A stretch of DNA of 64,000 bases from assembly GCF_021134715.1 (NCBI RefSeq), contig NC_060026.1, forward strand, positions 5,695,001 through 5,759,000, in the 5' to 3' direction. The translations under genes and the position numbers were made by a program. Under the pieces are notes generated by a model, which was not told the origin of the DNA, made no database searches, and saw nothing but the letters and a program-made list of their open reading frames with translations. Source of the stretch: Daphnia pulex (lineage: Eukaryota > Arthropoda > Branchiopoda > Diplostraca > Daphniidae). Below are positions 23,401-36,020 of this stretch, in pieces (within the stretch, counting starts at the first letter, position 1; each line of letters starts with the position of its first letter).

Positions 23401-25661
23401 TGTATACTTATTACAGACTCGGTTCTTCGAAGCCCGCCAAAATATTTCAAAACTATAGAGCCGTTGAATGATATAGGGGCTGCGCCTGCTGTGCGCGGGC
23501 AAAAACAACTGGGCGAAATTTCAGACGTGATTGTGTAGTAGCGACTTGTTTGTTTTATGACTAGATCCATTTTGGATAGTGAGGGAAATATTGGGGGGCT
23601 CAATTGGTTTACTCGCCAGCTAATTGCCTCTTTAACAGCCGAGTACCAGGAATCTCTGCTTCCTAATAGGTTTCTGGCAGCAGGTATACAGCAGAAGCTA
23701 TATATGTAGAGGCCATGCGTGTGCCCTTTGTAGTGGGGTTTATTGAACGTGAACTGATGTTCAATATTTTGTATATAGCCAACAGCCGATATTCAGGTTA
23801 AGGAAGTAATCATGCATGCGATATATAAGTCTAAGATCCCCTAAGAAATTCGCTCTCGTCGACACACAGCGCACACAGTCGGTGGAGCACAATTGCTGGT
23901 CTGTAGTCTGTACATAAATGCCAGCTCTGCCTATAGAGAGAAGATGAGACCTCCAGGTCACAAGACCGAGCTAGAAGAATATATTTGTGCTTTGCCTAAA
24001 GCAAATAGGAGGATTCGAATGATTAGACTTGTTTCTTTGAGAATATTTCAGATTTTACCTTTTATTTTGAAATAAATAAATAAATAAATAATAATAAATA
24101 CTATCAGACGTAAAAGTCGACAAGGAGCTTGTGCCCGATTCATATAATAGAAACAGAATTTTAAAAAAAAATAAAATAAAAATAAAAAACCGGTCGGCAA
24201 TTATCAATCATGCTCGGTTGAAGGCCCAGAAGCTTGAATTTTGAGTGTATATATAAGAACCAATATCTGAATTAAAAATCTTCTCTGGAGCTGAAGAAAG
24301 CATCGAGAGTCGAGATTTAAGGTTTTCAACCAAATGGAATGGCCAAGTTTGCCCCCATCATCTAAAGCTTCTCGTTGCATCTTTAATTCGGATGACGACA
24401 AAAGGTTATACACGCGTCGTTATTATTGATCTTTCAACGGGCTCTTTTGTGTCGACTATGTATAGACTACATAGAGCTCAACTGACTCAAGTAATATTAA
24501 ATGAGCTGATTTGGAATATTGGAGTTGAGACTTGAGAGCCTTGCCATTTTCTCTAAAACCTCACTAGAAAATAGAAATCTAGGAAGACTTTGATTCTTGT
24601 AAATCTTCCGAGTCTTTTATCCCCTTTTCTGGGATAAAGGCCATCATCATGTCGAACGGAAGAAAAGGGAAAAAAGAAAGAAAAAAGGAAAAATCCTACT
24701 GCATGTCATGGGATTTCATTTTAAGCTGGTAATATCATCCATGAGTGCATCAGTGATTTTCAAGATTGCGCACACATGCTCTTCTTCCTAACCAAATGTA
24801 AAGAGATTTCAATAGTTTTTATTCTTAACGTCTACTTCACTATACTATGCTGCTGCAGCACACCATGGTTATATAAATCGTAAATAGTTTGCTGCTGCTG
24901 CTGCTGCTCTCGGTAATCTTCTGTTTTCTTTGGACAAACACACAATAGACATCTGTAGTGTCTATCTATTATATAATCACCACATTTCGTCTACCCCAAT
25001 TGAATCGGGGTTTTCATCGCTACCTTTTACGCCAGAGTAGCTACATATCGCAGAGTTTATGTTCCACTCGGGTCTAGTACTCGGTAAAAAGTACCTGAAA
25101 ATACTCGATAACTATTGTGAGCGCAACCCGATGATGAAGGTATATTTATATAAACTATGCAATGGAAATGTATAGGGAATTTCGACCACATAACGGTCTT
25201 AGAGTCCTGGTATCTCTCGTCTCTCTCTCGGTCGTGCACACATGAACACACGCGGAGAAAGGGAAAAAGAAAAAGTCTAGGAATATAAAAATACAAGGAG
25301 AAGAAAAGAAACCAAATCTCTTTTATACCTCCATAGCAAGCAGTAGTAGTAGTCACTGATGTGCTTTGTTATTGGTTAGTATGTACCTGGTCAAAAAAAG
25401 AAAAAAGAAAAAAAGAAAAAGAAAAACGCCGCCGGCTATATTCCTCCTCTCTTTATATTTCGCTCTACCAACAGTTTTTTGGTTTCTCCTCTGCTTCAAG
25501 GTACACTCATATCTAAAAACGGGCTGTGTACTACAGCGTGGAAGTTTTGGGGCGGAGCGGTCTGTATAGTGCTGCATGGCGCGGAGTAGTATAGACGAGT
25601 GGTAGAGGAGTGCTGTAGTGTGTGTTAGCTCTGGTCTGGCTGCTTTCCCTTTAGCTGGCTC
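20417..25661. other. Non-coding, increasingly simple-repeat-rich DNA
   Basis: No gene supported. It contains a C11 run (22058), a G-run plus (AAG)n tract (22861-22909), CAG/CTG clusters (23070-23106, 24893-24907) and an (AAAT)n tract (24071-24100). Open frames here are low-complexity or read through repeats. It could be intergenic DNA or cis-regulatory sequence for the downstream membrane-protein gene. Confidence 0.5.
22861..22909. repeat. Poly-G then (AAG)n tract
   Basis: A run of 12 G, GAGAGAG, then repeated AAG triplets. Purine-only on this strand for about 50 nt, a potential triplex-forming tract. Confidence 0.9.
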
Positions 25662-25971
25662 AGTCATTCCTTGGACGCCGTACCCACAACTGCCGCACGT
25701 CTGTTCCCTCCACTTTGGCTAGAGCGTTTCTAGATTTCGTGTGGTGCAAGTTCTTCTTCGTCTTCTTCGTCTTCTTTTCAGTTATTATACTAGACGACTC
25801 TTCATTTGCAAGTTTTGTGTTAACTAGTTGGAGACTCGTCTCATCTGATGAACGCTGCTGCCCTGTGTGATTATACAAGTTGAAATAAACCTTGGAATTT
25901 GAGCGTTGCTGAGACGACCCAGAGAATTTCGAGCCGCTGTCGCCCGCAAGACGAGAGTTCTCCTGATTAAG
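25662..25971 (+). other. Candidate non-coding first exon ending at a strong splice donor
   Basis: The sequence CTCCTGATTAAG at 25960-25971 is followed by GTAAGATGA, a near-consensus 5' splice site. About 310 nt upstream is TCAGTC (25660-25665), which fits the arthropod initiator. A TTG/CTT-repeat tract near 25752-25775 lies in between. A matching 3' splice site lies at 46292-46306, just upstream of the ATG of the membrane-protein gene. The exon and its pairing with that gene are inference; transcript evidence is needed. Confidence 0.25.
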
Positions 25972-26590
25972 GTAAGATGATTTTCGTGTGTTGAGTTTGG
26001 CTTCGCGTTCAAGAATCTCGAGCGCCTTTTTTGAATGAGTCGGATCGATAAACAAGCGAGTAGACAGGAGCAGAGTTCCAAGTTTCGCCAAGCGACAGCA
26101 CAATATATAAGGACAGTGTGTGTTTTCAAGTTTGTTGCCGGAGTGAGTGGGGACTTTCGTTGGAGAGGAGAAGAAGAATGAGAGAAAAGAAGAAGAAGAA
26201 GAAGAACTATGTGTTGTACGCGCTAATAACCCTTTTCTCATTAAATACTTTTTTTTCCCCGTTGCGAGTTCGCTGAAAAGCGTCACGAAAAGTAGTTGCG
26301 TCCTTATTAATTCTTCTCTTCTTCTTCTTCTTCTTTCAGTCACTTAGAAATTGAAAGAAAAAAAGAAAGAAGAAGGAGGACTGAAGTTGATTAAATGAGC
26401 CCATGGCATTCATTTCGTCTAGTTCATTGTCCATTAGATGCTACAGAGCATATAGACGAGCTAGCTAAATGTATAACTCTCTATATAGGACAACCATCTT
26501 CTCCTATATCGATCAGTCTACTCGATCGTTGGGCTATAACTCACTTGAGGGGGGGTTGAGCCGGGGCATACCATCTGAAATCTGCTTCCA

Positions 26591-26610
26591 TGTGTGTGTG
26601 TGTGTGTGTG
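26591..26610. repeat. (TG)10 microsatellite
   Basis: Uninterrupted TG dinucleotide tract. Confidence 0.95.
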
Positions 26611-29142
26611 TAGTGTACACTCGTGATCCTGTCGTGCGTATCCGAGTGTTGCAGGTTGCTTAGTCGATAAAATCCGTTTAAAACAAGTTGCCATGCAACT
26701 GCTTGTTAAAAGGTCTCCTTGTCACCAGCCCTTTGCTGGCTGGCTGGCCGTCCGTCCGTCCGTCCCCGTCTGCTTTTATTGATGCGACTTGTGCAAGGTG
26801 TGCGAGCGAGTGGGTGGACGAGTCCTCCTTCTTTTTTTTTCTTTCCCCCTTGCATTTTCAATGATAAGAAATTGTCGTCGTCTGTAGCATGTGCGTTCGC
26901 CTGTGTACACAAGGCTTTACTGCTTTAGCAAGCTGCATCAAGCTGCATCAAGATGTAGTCAACACCGAAATAGACGTGGGCAGATAACTGTTCCAAGAGA
27001 GCGACACTTTATACACGGGACTTTGCAGGGCACAGGTCTTGTGTGTGTCAAAAGAAACTGAGAGCTCAAAGTAGGTCCACACAGGCCAACAGCAACAGAC
27101 TAAGCAAATATACGGCTTCGACTTGCCAGCAACCAACTCGGCCAAGGCGCGGGCCAAGGCGCTCCTCTCTCCACAAGAGCAACACAAATATGCTTTTAAT
27201 ATGACTTCACATGTTATTCTCTCGCTTCTTTCCACCAGCAATTCACGCGCTTATCCAACGGAATGGAAAGCCTCTTTTTCGATTAGATATAGACGCATTT
27301 ATCTCTTCTTTTTTGTTGAACGATAAACTAACGTTTTTTTAATCTCGGACAACAAGTCGACGAAATGGCTCTCCATACTAATTGTGTCTGCTGCGCACTT
27401 AAAACTCGCGGGTAATGAAAGTTGCCGGACAGCCAGTTTGATCGTTGCCATTCAAAAGAATAACGCCGTTTTTCTTCTTTTTTTCTTTTCTTCTTTTCTA
27501 TATGGCCTTAGAGTGCTGAAGAGAGATGGGGGATATTTTCTTATTTTGAAGGGAATTGAATTGGGATTTTTACAGACGTGATCCTTTAGAGTTGGCGTTC
27601 CTCGTGAACTAAAAAAATGCGCGAATAAGTCTAGCTAGCTGTTATCCCAGACTGTAATCACGGTGATTAGTTTGGCTTCTCGGCTGAAATTGCGCGTTTC
27701 TTTATTCGCCAGCGCCAGCGCATCTCCATAATGACATTATTTCGAAAGGTTGAACCGTTGAACGAGCTGCTCGCTGTTGGCTCATGTCGGCGCTTAATAT
27801 ACATTCTCTATACTACAGCTGTTCGCCGTTGTCTTCGGCTCTAAACGGTTATCACAATATTCAGGATTTGGAGTATTGATCGTTGCCCTGTTGTTTCTGC
27901 TGACTGTGGCATCAATGGAAATGAGGAGCCTCGCTACCACCATCATCGCGTTACAGAGCTCTAGCTAGCTAGTCCAATGGTTATCTCCCATTTCGCTCGA
28001 AATGGGTTCTTAAAAGCTATCGAGCAGTTAAGAAATTACAGACCGTGACAAGTTGGATGATGCGAAGGGGAAGCAACGACTTTCATGGTACAATTCTTTT
28101 CTAGTTTCTGAAATTACCATCCGAGTGTATTATATAGGATAGGCCGTTTGGCTGTCATTCGGACAGGTGCGATTGCTCCTAGCAACTGTGGCCCTTTCTT
28201 TTTATTTTATTTCTTAAGGTTTCCTTCTTTATGATAGTAATTATAAGGAGGAGTCTTAGAAAAAAAGCGGTCTAACCTTCGGATGCCTTTTGTTCTGGTT
28301 CAATTCGAATGTTATTGCTTATTGGCCTATACGCCTGAAATTGTTTTTGGTTTTTGTTTTTTCCTGCTTTGGCTTCGTTGCCTGGCTGTTTCTCTTATTC
28401 TCCGTGTTTTTAATACTGATGAAAAAGCGGCAGTTCTTAAATGATAGTTTACAGTTGATGGAGTAATGGGAGCTAGTCGCGGATGATAGTCGAAGGAACG
28501 TCTTCAAAGGCGTTGCGAGAAAATTGACCGACAAAGGAAACACAGTCGTCGCGCACAATGTTGAACCTGCCGTGTTTTTCTCTCTTTTATTCCGGCAGCA
28601 GAAGAAAAAAAGAATCGAAAATAAAGTTCCTCTACTCCTATCCGCGACTGCTGGCGTTCATAATGGGAGAGAGTTATTAAGGAATTTGGAAAACATTTCA
28701 ATATTCCATCGTCATTAGAATGGGCCAATTAGAGCGATATTTCAGCAACGACGCACCGAAGCTTTTAAGAAATGTGAAGACATTCGTTCGGTCTATCGTG
28801 ATTCGTGATGATATGCATTTATATAAAACGAGTTGACAAAACTTGTTCGTCGCGAGCCCCGAATACTAATAAGTGGAATGTACATATGGCGACCAGTTGT
28901 TGATGAGTTGAAAGTTATGATGTTGATATTGTTTCAGACGGACTAATCGTCGTCTATGTATATACGAAAGTGAGGCTACTGCTGCTGCTGGCCTTTCGGT
29001 TTCTAGTATCTAGACGATATGTGTTGCTGATGGAATGACTAAAAAAGTCCATTCCACCCGATTCCACCCGGAGGGACACGACGACGACGAGAAGGGAAAC
29101 CGGAATCTGGTTTTGGCCACTGTCCATCAGATCGTCGAGCTG

Positions 29143-29143
<1 letters not shown>

Positions 29144-29173
<30 letters not shown>

Positions 29174-29178
29174 CTTCT
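29144..29178. repeat. (TTC)11 microsatellite
   Basis: Uninterrupted CTT/TTC tract of about 35 nt, pyrimidine-only on this strand. Confidence 0.95.
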
Positions 29179-30074
29179 CCTTTTCCAACATGTCCAGCTC
29201 CGCTATATAGGATACACGCCTTTTTGGTCTGACAGCTGGTTGGCTTTGGTTGGGCTGTAGGGCCCCGTTGGTATTTGGGGAAAAATAAAGGAAAAAGAAA
29301 AAAGTCCCTGACCTTGTCTCCTGTACAGCATTAGAGCTCGCACACGTACCTCAAATCCCGACTGGAAAGCCGCACGAATTTCTCTTTTTTGATCTGACGC
29401 GCGCGCGGCCCAGCAAAGCATCTATTTCGGGATTTCAATTTTCCTTTTGGTCAAGTGCCGCTGCTGCTGCTGGACTCTGTGTGTGTTTGTGTGTGAGAGA
29501 GAGAAATGAAGCCCAAGCACAGCAAATCAGTCCGTTTACAGTGAAGATTTGGCCCTTTTTTTTTGTTCCCCATTGAACGTTCACGCTGCTGTGCGCAAGT
29601 CCCGGAAGATCATTTATCAGGATCATAGCGCTAAAGCGAGGGGCCCGTCTTATCCCGGAGGTTGGCATGCGTGTGCCTCTGCCCAGCCAACGAAATTTTT
29701 TTCTCTCTCTCTCTCTCTCAAGCTCTCAAGCTCTTTTTTTTTTATTATTTTTATTATTTCTCTCTCTTTCTCTACTCTTTCGGTTCGCCCCCGCTAGCGT
29801 ATTCGCTCGTAAATTCTCGTTGAGGGTATTATATGAGCGGGCAAAAATAAGGGCTTCATTTCCCCCGATTCCTCCTTCTCTTCTCTTCTCTTCTTCTTCT
29901 TATTCCTTTCTTTCTCCATGTTTTCCCCGCGTCTTTCTATTTCCACACTCCCTTCTTCTTCTTCTCCCACATCGTCTATATAGCATATAGCTGCCTGCCC
30001 TGCTGCCGCTGCCCGCCTCTCCGGCTCTCCCTCTTATTTTTCTTTCTTTTTTCTTTCTTATCTCTTTTTGTCTG

Positions 30075-30099
30075 TTGTGTGTGTGTGTGTGTGTGTGTG
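30075..30099. repeat. (TG)12 microsatellite
   Basis: Uninterrupted TG tract directly after a pyrimidine-rich region. Confidence 0.95.
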
Positions 30100-33000
30100 A
30101 CGGGCTCCCCTCGCTCTGCAATTAAGCCTCGGGTTGTGACTGGATATATGTGTGTAACGCCTGGAGCTGAAGTGTGTGGAAGGCTGGCCATCCGTGACGC
30201 CGTTGGCGGCATTCGTCCGCCCATCGGAATATCAGGAATATAACCACAGCACAGAACACAGAACACAGAACACAAAACTAAGAAAGAAGAAAGAAGAAGA
30301 AGAAGAGAAAACAAGAAAAGAAGAAAACAACCGACTCGAAATGGTTCCTCAGACCCGTACGCCCTACGCTCCCGTCGCTCCCCTCGTCTGAGGCCACTGG
30401 AAACACGAAAAGACCAAATCAAATATTCACAAAATGAAGAAAGAAAAAACTAAAAAGGATCCCAATCAAATGCGTTTCGAGTTACATGTCAACGGTTCAA
30501 CTCGTTTCTCAATCGACAATCACTCGGTCACTCGTGATGATTTCAGAGGACAGGATATTCTTTGTTCTTTGATAATCATGTATCTATGAAAAACCAGTAA
30601 TGTCCTCTCTCTCTATCTCTCTCTCTCTGCTATACAACTGCCATAGCTGCCCCTGCATACATCATATAGCTCCCCTCTTCTCTTTCCAAAGTTCCAACTA
30701 CCCGGAACAATGTAATTACTTCCTATGGTTCCCCACTTTGAGGTTTATCCTGGCTTGAACATTATCTATTGTTCTCTCACTCTCTGCATGGCGCTATTAG
30801 TCCATTGTTTACGACGTGTTTCTTTCTCTAGCAAATTCAAGACTATTCTTTTTCTTTCTTTCTCTCTTTCTTGATTCCCTTCTTTTCAATTTCATAAGAA
30901 CACAGCGTGAGTGACGGTAACGTTGGAGAAATCAACGGTGCGGAAATGAGCCTGAGCAATGTCGATCGATTAAATCGCAATACTCTAGACAGCTAGACGT
31001 AGCAGTACTTGAAAAGATAATAATATCGGGGCATAGCATATACACGCCGCAAACATTGAATATATATAATATATATATCCGTTATCCCGTTGACTTGGCT
31101 CCGGGGTTGTTGACATTAGCCGTCCAACTTCACCGCGCGCCGCACGGTATTAGATTTATATTTCAAACGGAAGTTGAAGTAAAGTCTAGTTCTACATTAT
31201 TCCAGCTCACTGAGGTAGACAACACCATACAGAGTTTCCGCATAGTTGAAAGCCGTTTCGATTGACGTAGGCATGTGCAATTATTCCTCGAATTATTTCT
31301 ACCTCATTTGGAGTGTAATTCTGACTAATTCAAGTGTCGGCCGGTGTCGGCTAAACCACATGATGAGGAAATTGTTACTTGTACTTGTATCGTTTCTCGT
31401 CACTTGCTGCGGTTTATGATACGAGTCAAGAAATGCCGGGCGTTGGATTCGATGTCAACTTCCTTGGCGCTGCTGATTCGCACATCCTGTGCAATTAAAT
31501 TCCCATATAGAAGCGCATGCAAGGGGCGATCGGATCGGCGAACATTTTCTCAGAAATATCCGATGGCAGCAGGTCCCAGGTTGTTCTTACGTGAACTGGG
31601 GGAATGTGACGGCATCAATTCGACACGCACAAAAAGGCGTGGTGTGGGAACGTATCTAGTGTCTCTTTTTCTCTTATTCTTTGGACTGGGCCACAGCAAC
31701 CGTCGCCTGTCTCTTTTCCATTTTATTCTCCAAACAACCCTCCCCCTTTGGCTCGAACCTGCACATCGTGTGAAAAGAAAACAAGCATTTTGTTAGACAC
31801 GAAAATTGGACCAACTTGTTAAAGCGTCACAAACAGCTAGCTCCGTTATTTGGATAAAAAGTTAAAGGTTGTTTTAACGTCCCCGACTGTTTTTTCAACT
31901 CCTCGTCACTCATTAGTTTCGGGTTTCAACTCCTTACAGTTTATTATTGCTCTTAAATTTAAGAGTGTTTTGATTGTATTTTTTTGTTTTGTTTTTTGTT
32001 TTTTAAATCAGTCACATATCCGCTCAGCTCAGCGGCATCTGGTGACCCTACAGCAATAGATTTGGGACGTCCCAATTTTTTTGGTCACTGCTGGTTCTCG
32101 GAGGGGACCACTTTGTAATTAAAAGTGCCAACGACCCTTTGTACAAGAGAAGCCGATAGATGATTAGCTGCTGGCCAGCTCAGTGGTGTGTACGGTCCGC
32201 TGGCCAGACGCGGGGGAGGATCCCAAATTTTTATTTCATTCCAACTGAAATATATAATATCTGTCTCTCTCTCTCTCTTTTTTCTTGTTCTCCGAAGAGA
32301 AAGCTTTTTTATATATTCTGTCGCTGACAGGTAGCTCTAATGAACTGCAGGTATACAAAAGGCTAAGATTGTAAGGGACGCGCAGCAAAAGGTGCCCACC
32401 CAACGGGCAATGTAAAAGTCCCATAAAAAACAATTTATTTCCCCTTTTTTTTTCTTTCTTTTCTTTTCTTTTCTTTCGTTTTCATCTTTTGCTTTTAGTG
32501 CGGTTGTGTTGCCCCGGTTTTTCTCTATATATATCTACTGAAACCTGTTCCATTCCCAGATGATAGCCGAAACTCTTTTATATTATCTCACCTTCCTTTT
32601 TTTCTTCCCCCCACCGAAAAACTTTCAAAGTTGGACCGTGTCGAAAAAGCAGAAGAAGGAAATCATTTCTGGTGCCGAGGTGCTTATTTTCGTTGCTTCG
32701 TTTCTTCTCTCTTCGCCCACCCCTTTGTGATGTGCAGCCTTCTTAAGCTGAGAATAACATGATCATCTTCTCTATATAATATAATATCACGCCGAGCTTC
32801 TCGGAGCTTCTATTCCTTTCTGCTGCTGCTGCCCTTTCGAGACGCCCCATACAAGACACACGGACGGCGTTAGAGTTTAGAGGAGAAGAAGTTTATCGTG
32901 TCGTGGTGTGGCCGGTTCAACTTCTTGGCCGCCGTGTCTACTACTATGGTTGTTGCGAGTTGTTGCGAGTTGTTGCCGATCGTAATCGGGGGGGCTTCAT

Positions 33001-34160
33001 CGTCGTGCACACCTCTCCTCGCCCATTTACTACTCTCCGTCTGACGTCCAGTTAATCCAAAAGTGGTTGCCAGTCGATACTTTCACGAGCAATGGCCTTT
33101 TTTCTCTTCTCTTCTCTGCTGGCCTTTCCCAAGGTGTCTGTATGTGTGCGTATATGTGTGTGTGTGTGTCTATCGTGCCTATAAAAAGTTTTATTTGCCC
33201 GGCAGAGATGTGTGTGCTGTGAGGTTGGCCGGTTACAATTTACAAACTAGACGAGGTCTACTGAAGATGTCCTTAAGTGTCGGGAGCGCGCGAACGTGAT
33301 CAATCGCTTGGCGCTTCTTTGCCGACCGACGACCTTCTGCCCAAGAGTTTCTTTTCTTTTCTCTCTTCTTCTTCTCTTCTTCTCTCTTCTTAAGAAGAAA
33401 AAGAAGAAACGGACCGGGGTGCTCTATCGTGTGCCGCCACCAACGTAAATAGGTTTCTTCATGGTCCGAGCACGTCCCGGAACCTTGTTACACAAATCAG
33501 ACGATTGAGAAAGACCTCCGACTCTATTTGGCCAGTCCGATCCTACGTCTCTTTCCCTCTACGTATTACATATAACACCGACAGCTACGCCAACCGTTAC
33601 TGGCCATCCAGCAGCTCTCTGGCTCCGGCTCTTCGAGTCCCCCTCACTCGTTACACACGACGATAGCAGAATGTGATTCCGGCCGGCGGATAACTCTGTT
33701 CGGCGGCGATGACCAGTCCAACCCAAAAGGAAAAGAAAAAGAATGTCGTCGACATATTGCTGGGCCTATATACGATATATACGTCACGTCGACACACGTG
33801 TGGACGCGACAAACTCGAGGACGTCCCTCAATCGGCTCTGCCGACCACACGTATGGCCATTACTGACCTTTGATCTGGCCAGATTTATTTTTTTTGACTT
33901 TCGGTGTTGCGACCCGCGTTTGTCGGCTTTCCCCACAGCTTGACCGGAAGCGTTGAACCGTTTTCAATCAGCTTTGACCGAGTCTACCTCCTCCCCCCGC
34001 TGGCCTCCTTTTTTGCCATTTCCGTGCGCACTTTCCTCGTGGCACAGCCGAAGGAAAGAAGAAAAAAAGCCGCAATCGGCCGCTTTTCTAAATGGACTGT
34101 AAAAGCCTATACAGTACTACATGTAGGAGCGAGCACGATGGGGCTTCTTTTTCTCCACCC

Positions 34161-34193
34161 CCGTCCGTCCGTCCCTCCCTCCCTCCCTCCCTC
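34161..34193. repeat. (GTCC)3(CTCC)n tetranucleotide repeat
   Basis: CCGTCC units pass into CCCT units, about 33 nt in all. Confidence 0.9.
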
Positions 34194-35965
34194 TGACTGT
34201 ACTAAACACTGTTGGCACGTTGTCCTCAAAGTCGTTAACTGACTGTGACTATGATTAGGGGCCAGCCAGCCAGCTGGACCAGCTTGTACGACATAAGGCG
34301 ATTGAGGGGACACAGTTTTTCTTCTTTCATTCTTTTTTGTTTCTTCCTAATGCTCAACATGACTTGGAAATACATAAAGGAATGAGGTTGGTCTTGATTG
34401 GAAAGAAGCTCTCCTCCGCTATACCGATGCTGCGGTATATATCTATATCTAACGTTGGCGGATTGATTCCCTGTGCGCTGATTGAACGCCTGCTTGCATT
34501 TCGTTTCTTTTCTGGCCAAAGCTCTAATCAAATCAACGGGCAGAACGGGCAGAACGGGCAGCACCCAAAAAAGGCAACGAAAGACCCAAGGCCGCGATGA
34601 AGCCTCTCAATTCCTTTTGATATTCCCTCGTCGGTCAGAGCCATTGACTCCATTGAGGCGGAACCACCAAAATGACCCACATTTCGGGTCATCTTTTCCC
34701 ATATTAGACTGCCCATGTAAGCGATCCTCTCTCTTTATGTCTGTCTCCCTTTAACTTTCAACCGTTTTCTCGGCCTCTTTATTCGTCTATTCACCCCTTG
34801 TTGGCCACGTAGAATAGAAATCGAATCCACCGGTTCTATAGAAAAAAAAATCAAGGAAATAAAAGTCGGCAAAGTGAGCAGCGACAAAGAAAACGGGCGG
34901 TACAACGAAAATCATTCGAGTCTAAAGAGATGCGTCGTGACAACAACCCAGTTTCATCGGCCGTTACATCACAGCGCAGTAATATAGCTATGCACAACCC
35001 ACACAACAGAGAGAGAGAGAGAATCCAGCCAATGTGTTTTGATTAGCGAATCCCAGAGCAGCCCCAGTCCCAGTCCCAGAGATTTTTAACGATGTGACGA
35101 AAGGAGCCGAAGAAAATCAAGATCATTAGCGCGCCGGGCCGACTACTGCTGCATGCATGCGGGATTGGCTGGGCCCAACTCAATCTATACAGGCGCATCA
35201 TCATCGACAATCTCGGGAGAAAGAGAAAGAGAAAAAGGAAAAAAAAAAAGAAAAGAAAAAGGGAATGAATCAAAGCTTTTCGGTCTCATTGTGTCGATAT
35301 TTCTTTGGGGTCGTCTTGATATCTTAAAGAAGAAGAAGAAGGAGGAGAAGGAGCTTGTTGACGTGCTGGGGGGAAGAGAGAGAAAAGAATGACGTCGTGT
35401 GTGGCGCTCCCTTCTTACAAATGACCGATCATGTGGAATAATAGGCAAAGGACAAGCCAATGTGTTTGCTGCCGCTTCTATGTATAGTCGCCCCTTTCAT
35501 CAGAGAGTCAGAGTCTGCCTGTGTCGATTTGTTCTTCTTCCCAGCAGCAGCACGTTTGTGAAACAACTGCCTTTGTCTCTCCCATCTCCCATCTCTTATC
35601 GAAATTCTTTTGTTGCCTCCGTGCAGTCCGATTAAAGTCGAATGATGACAGATCGGATTTGGATGCCATTCTTGGTCCCAGCACGCTGTCCCTACCAAAA
35701 ATAAATGCTAGCTGCTGCGTGTCTGCCGGCCGGCCGGGCGTAGCAGTGCCAGTCGAGAGTTGAGAGTCGCTCAAACAAAAGAGGAGACTGTACAACCCAA
35801 TTCCTTCGTCTCTTCACGACGCTGCCAAACGTGCTGGCACACACACACACACACAACAGCAACGACGACAGCCTTTTCATAGGCGGAACTTCACGAGTTT
35901 TCATCAGAGAACAAACGGCCAAGAGCCTCTCTCTCTCCTTTTTTTTCCTTTTCCCAGCAGCCAGA

Positions 35966-36020
35966 TAGAGAGGGAGAGAGAGAGAGAGAGAGAGAAGCAG
36001 CTCAGCTCTCTCTCTCTCTC
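35966..36020. repeat. (AG)n and (CT)n inverted pair
   Basis: An AG-dinucleotide tract (about 35966-35994) is followed after 10 nt by a CT tract (36005-36020). The two are complementary and could fold into a hairpin. GAGAG words are also binding sites of GAGA-type factors in arthropods. Confidence 0.9.

Noticed and set aside
25660..26343. Minus-strand open frame of 227 codons
   Set aside because: Residues are runs of Ser, Lys and Phe generated by CTT/AAG repeats; no domain or initiation context; the plus strand here carries the better splice signal.
29144..30099. Clustered short repeats that might suggest a CRISPR or satellite array
   Set aside because: They are ordinary di- and trinucleotide microsatellites without unique spacers; the genome is eukaryotic.
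31344..31796. Plus-strand open frame of 150 codons
   Set aside because: No recognisable motif, no flanking splice sites of quality, and it lies in repeat-rich non-coding DNA; length is within chance for locally less AT-rich sequence.
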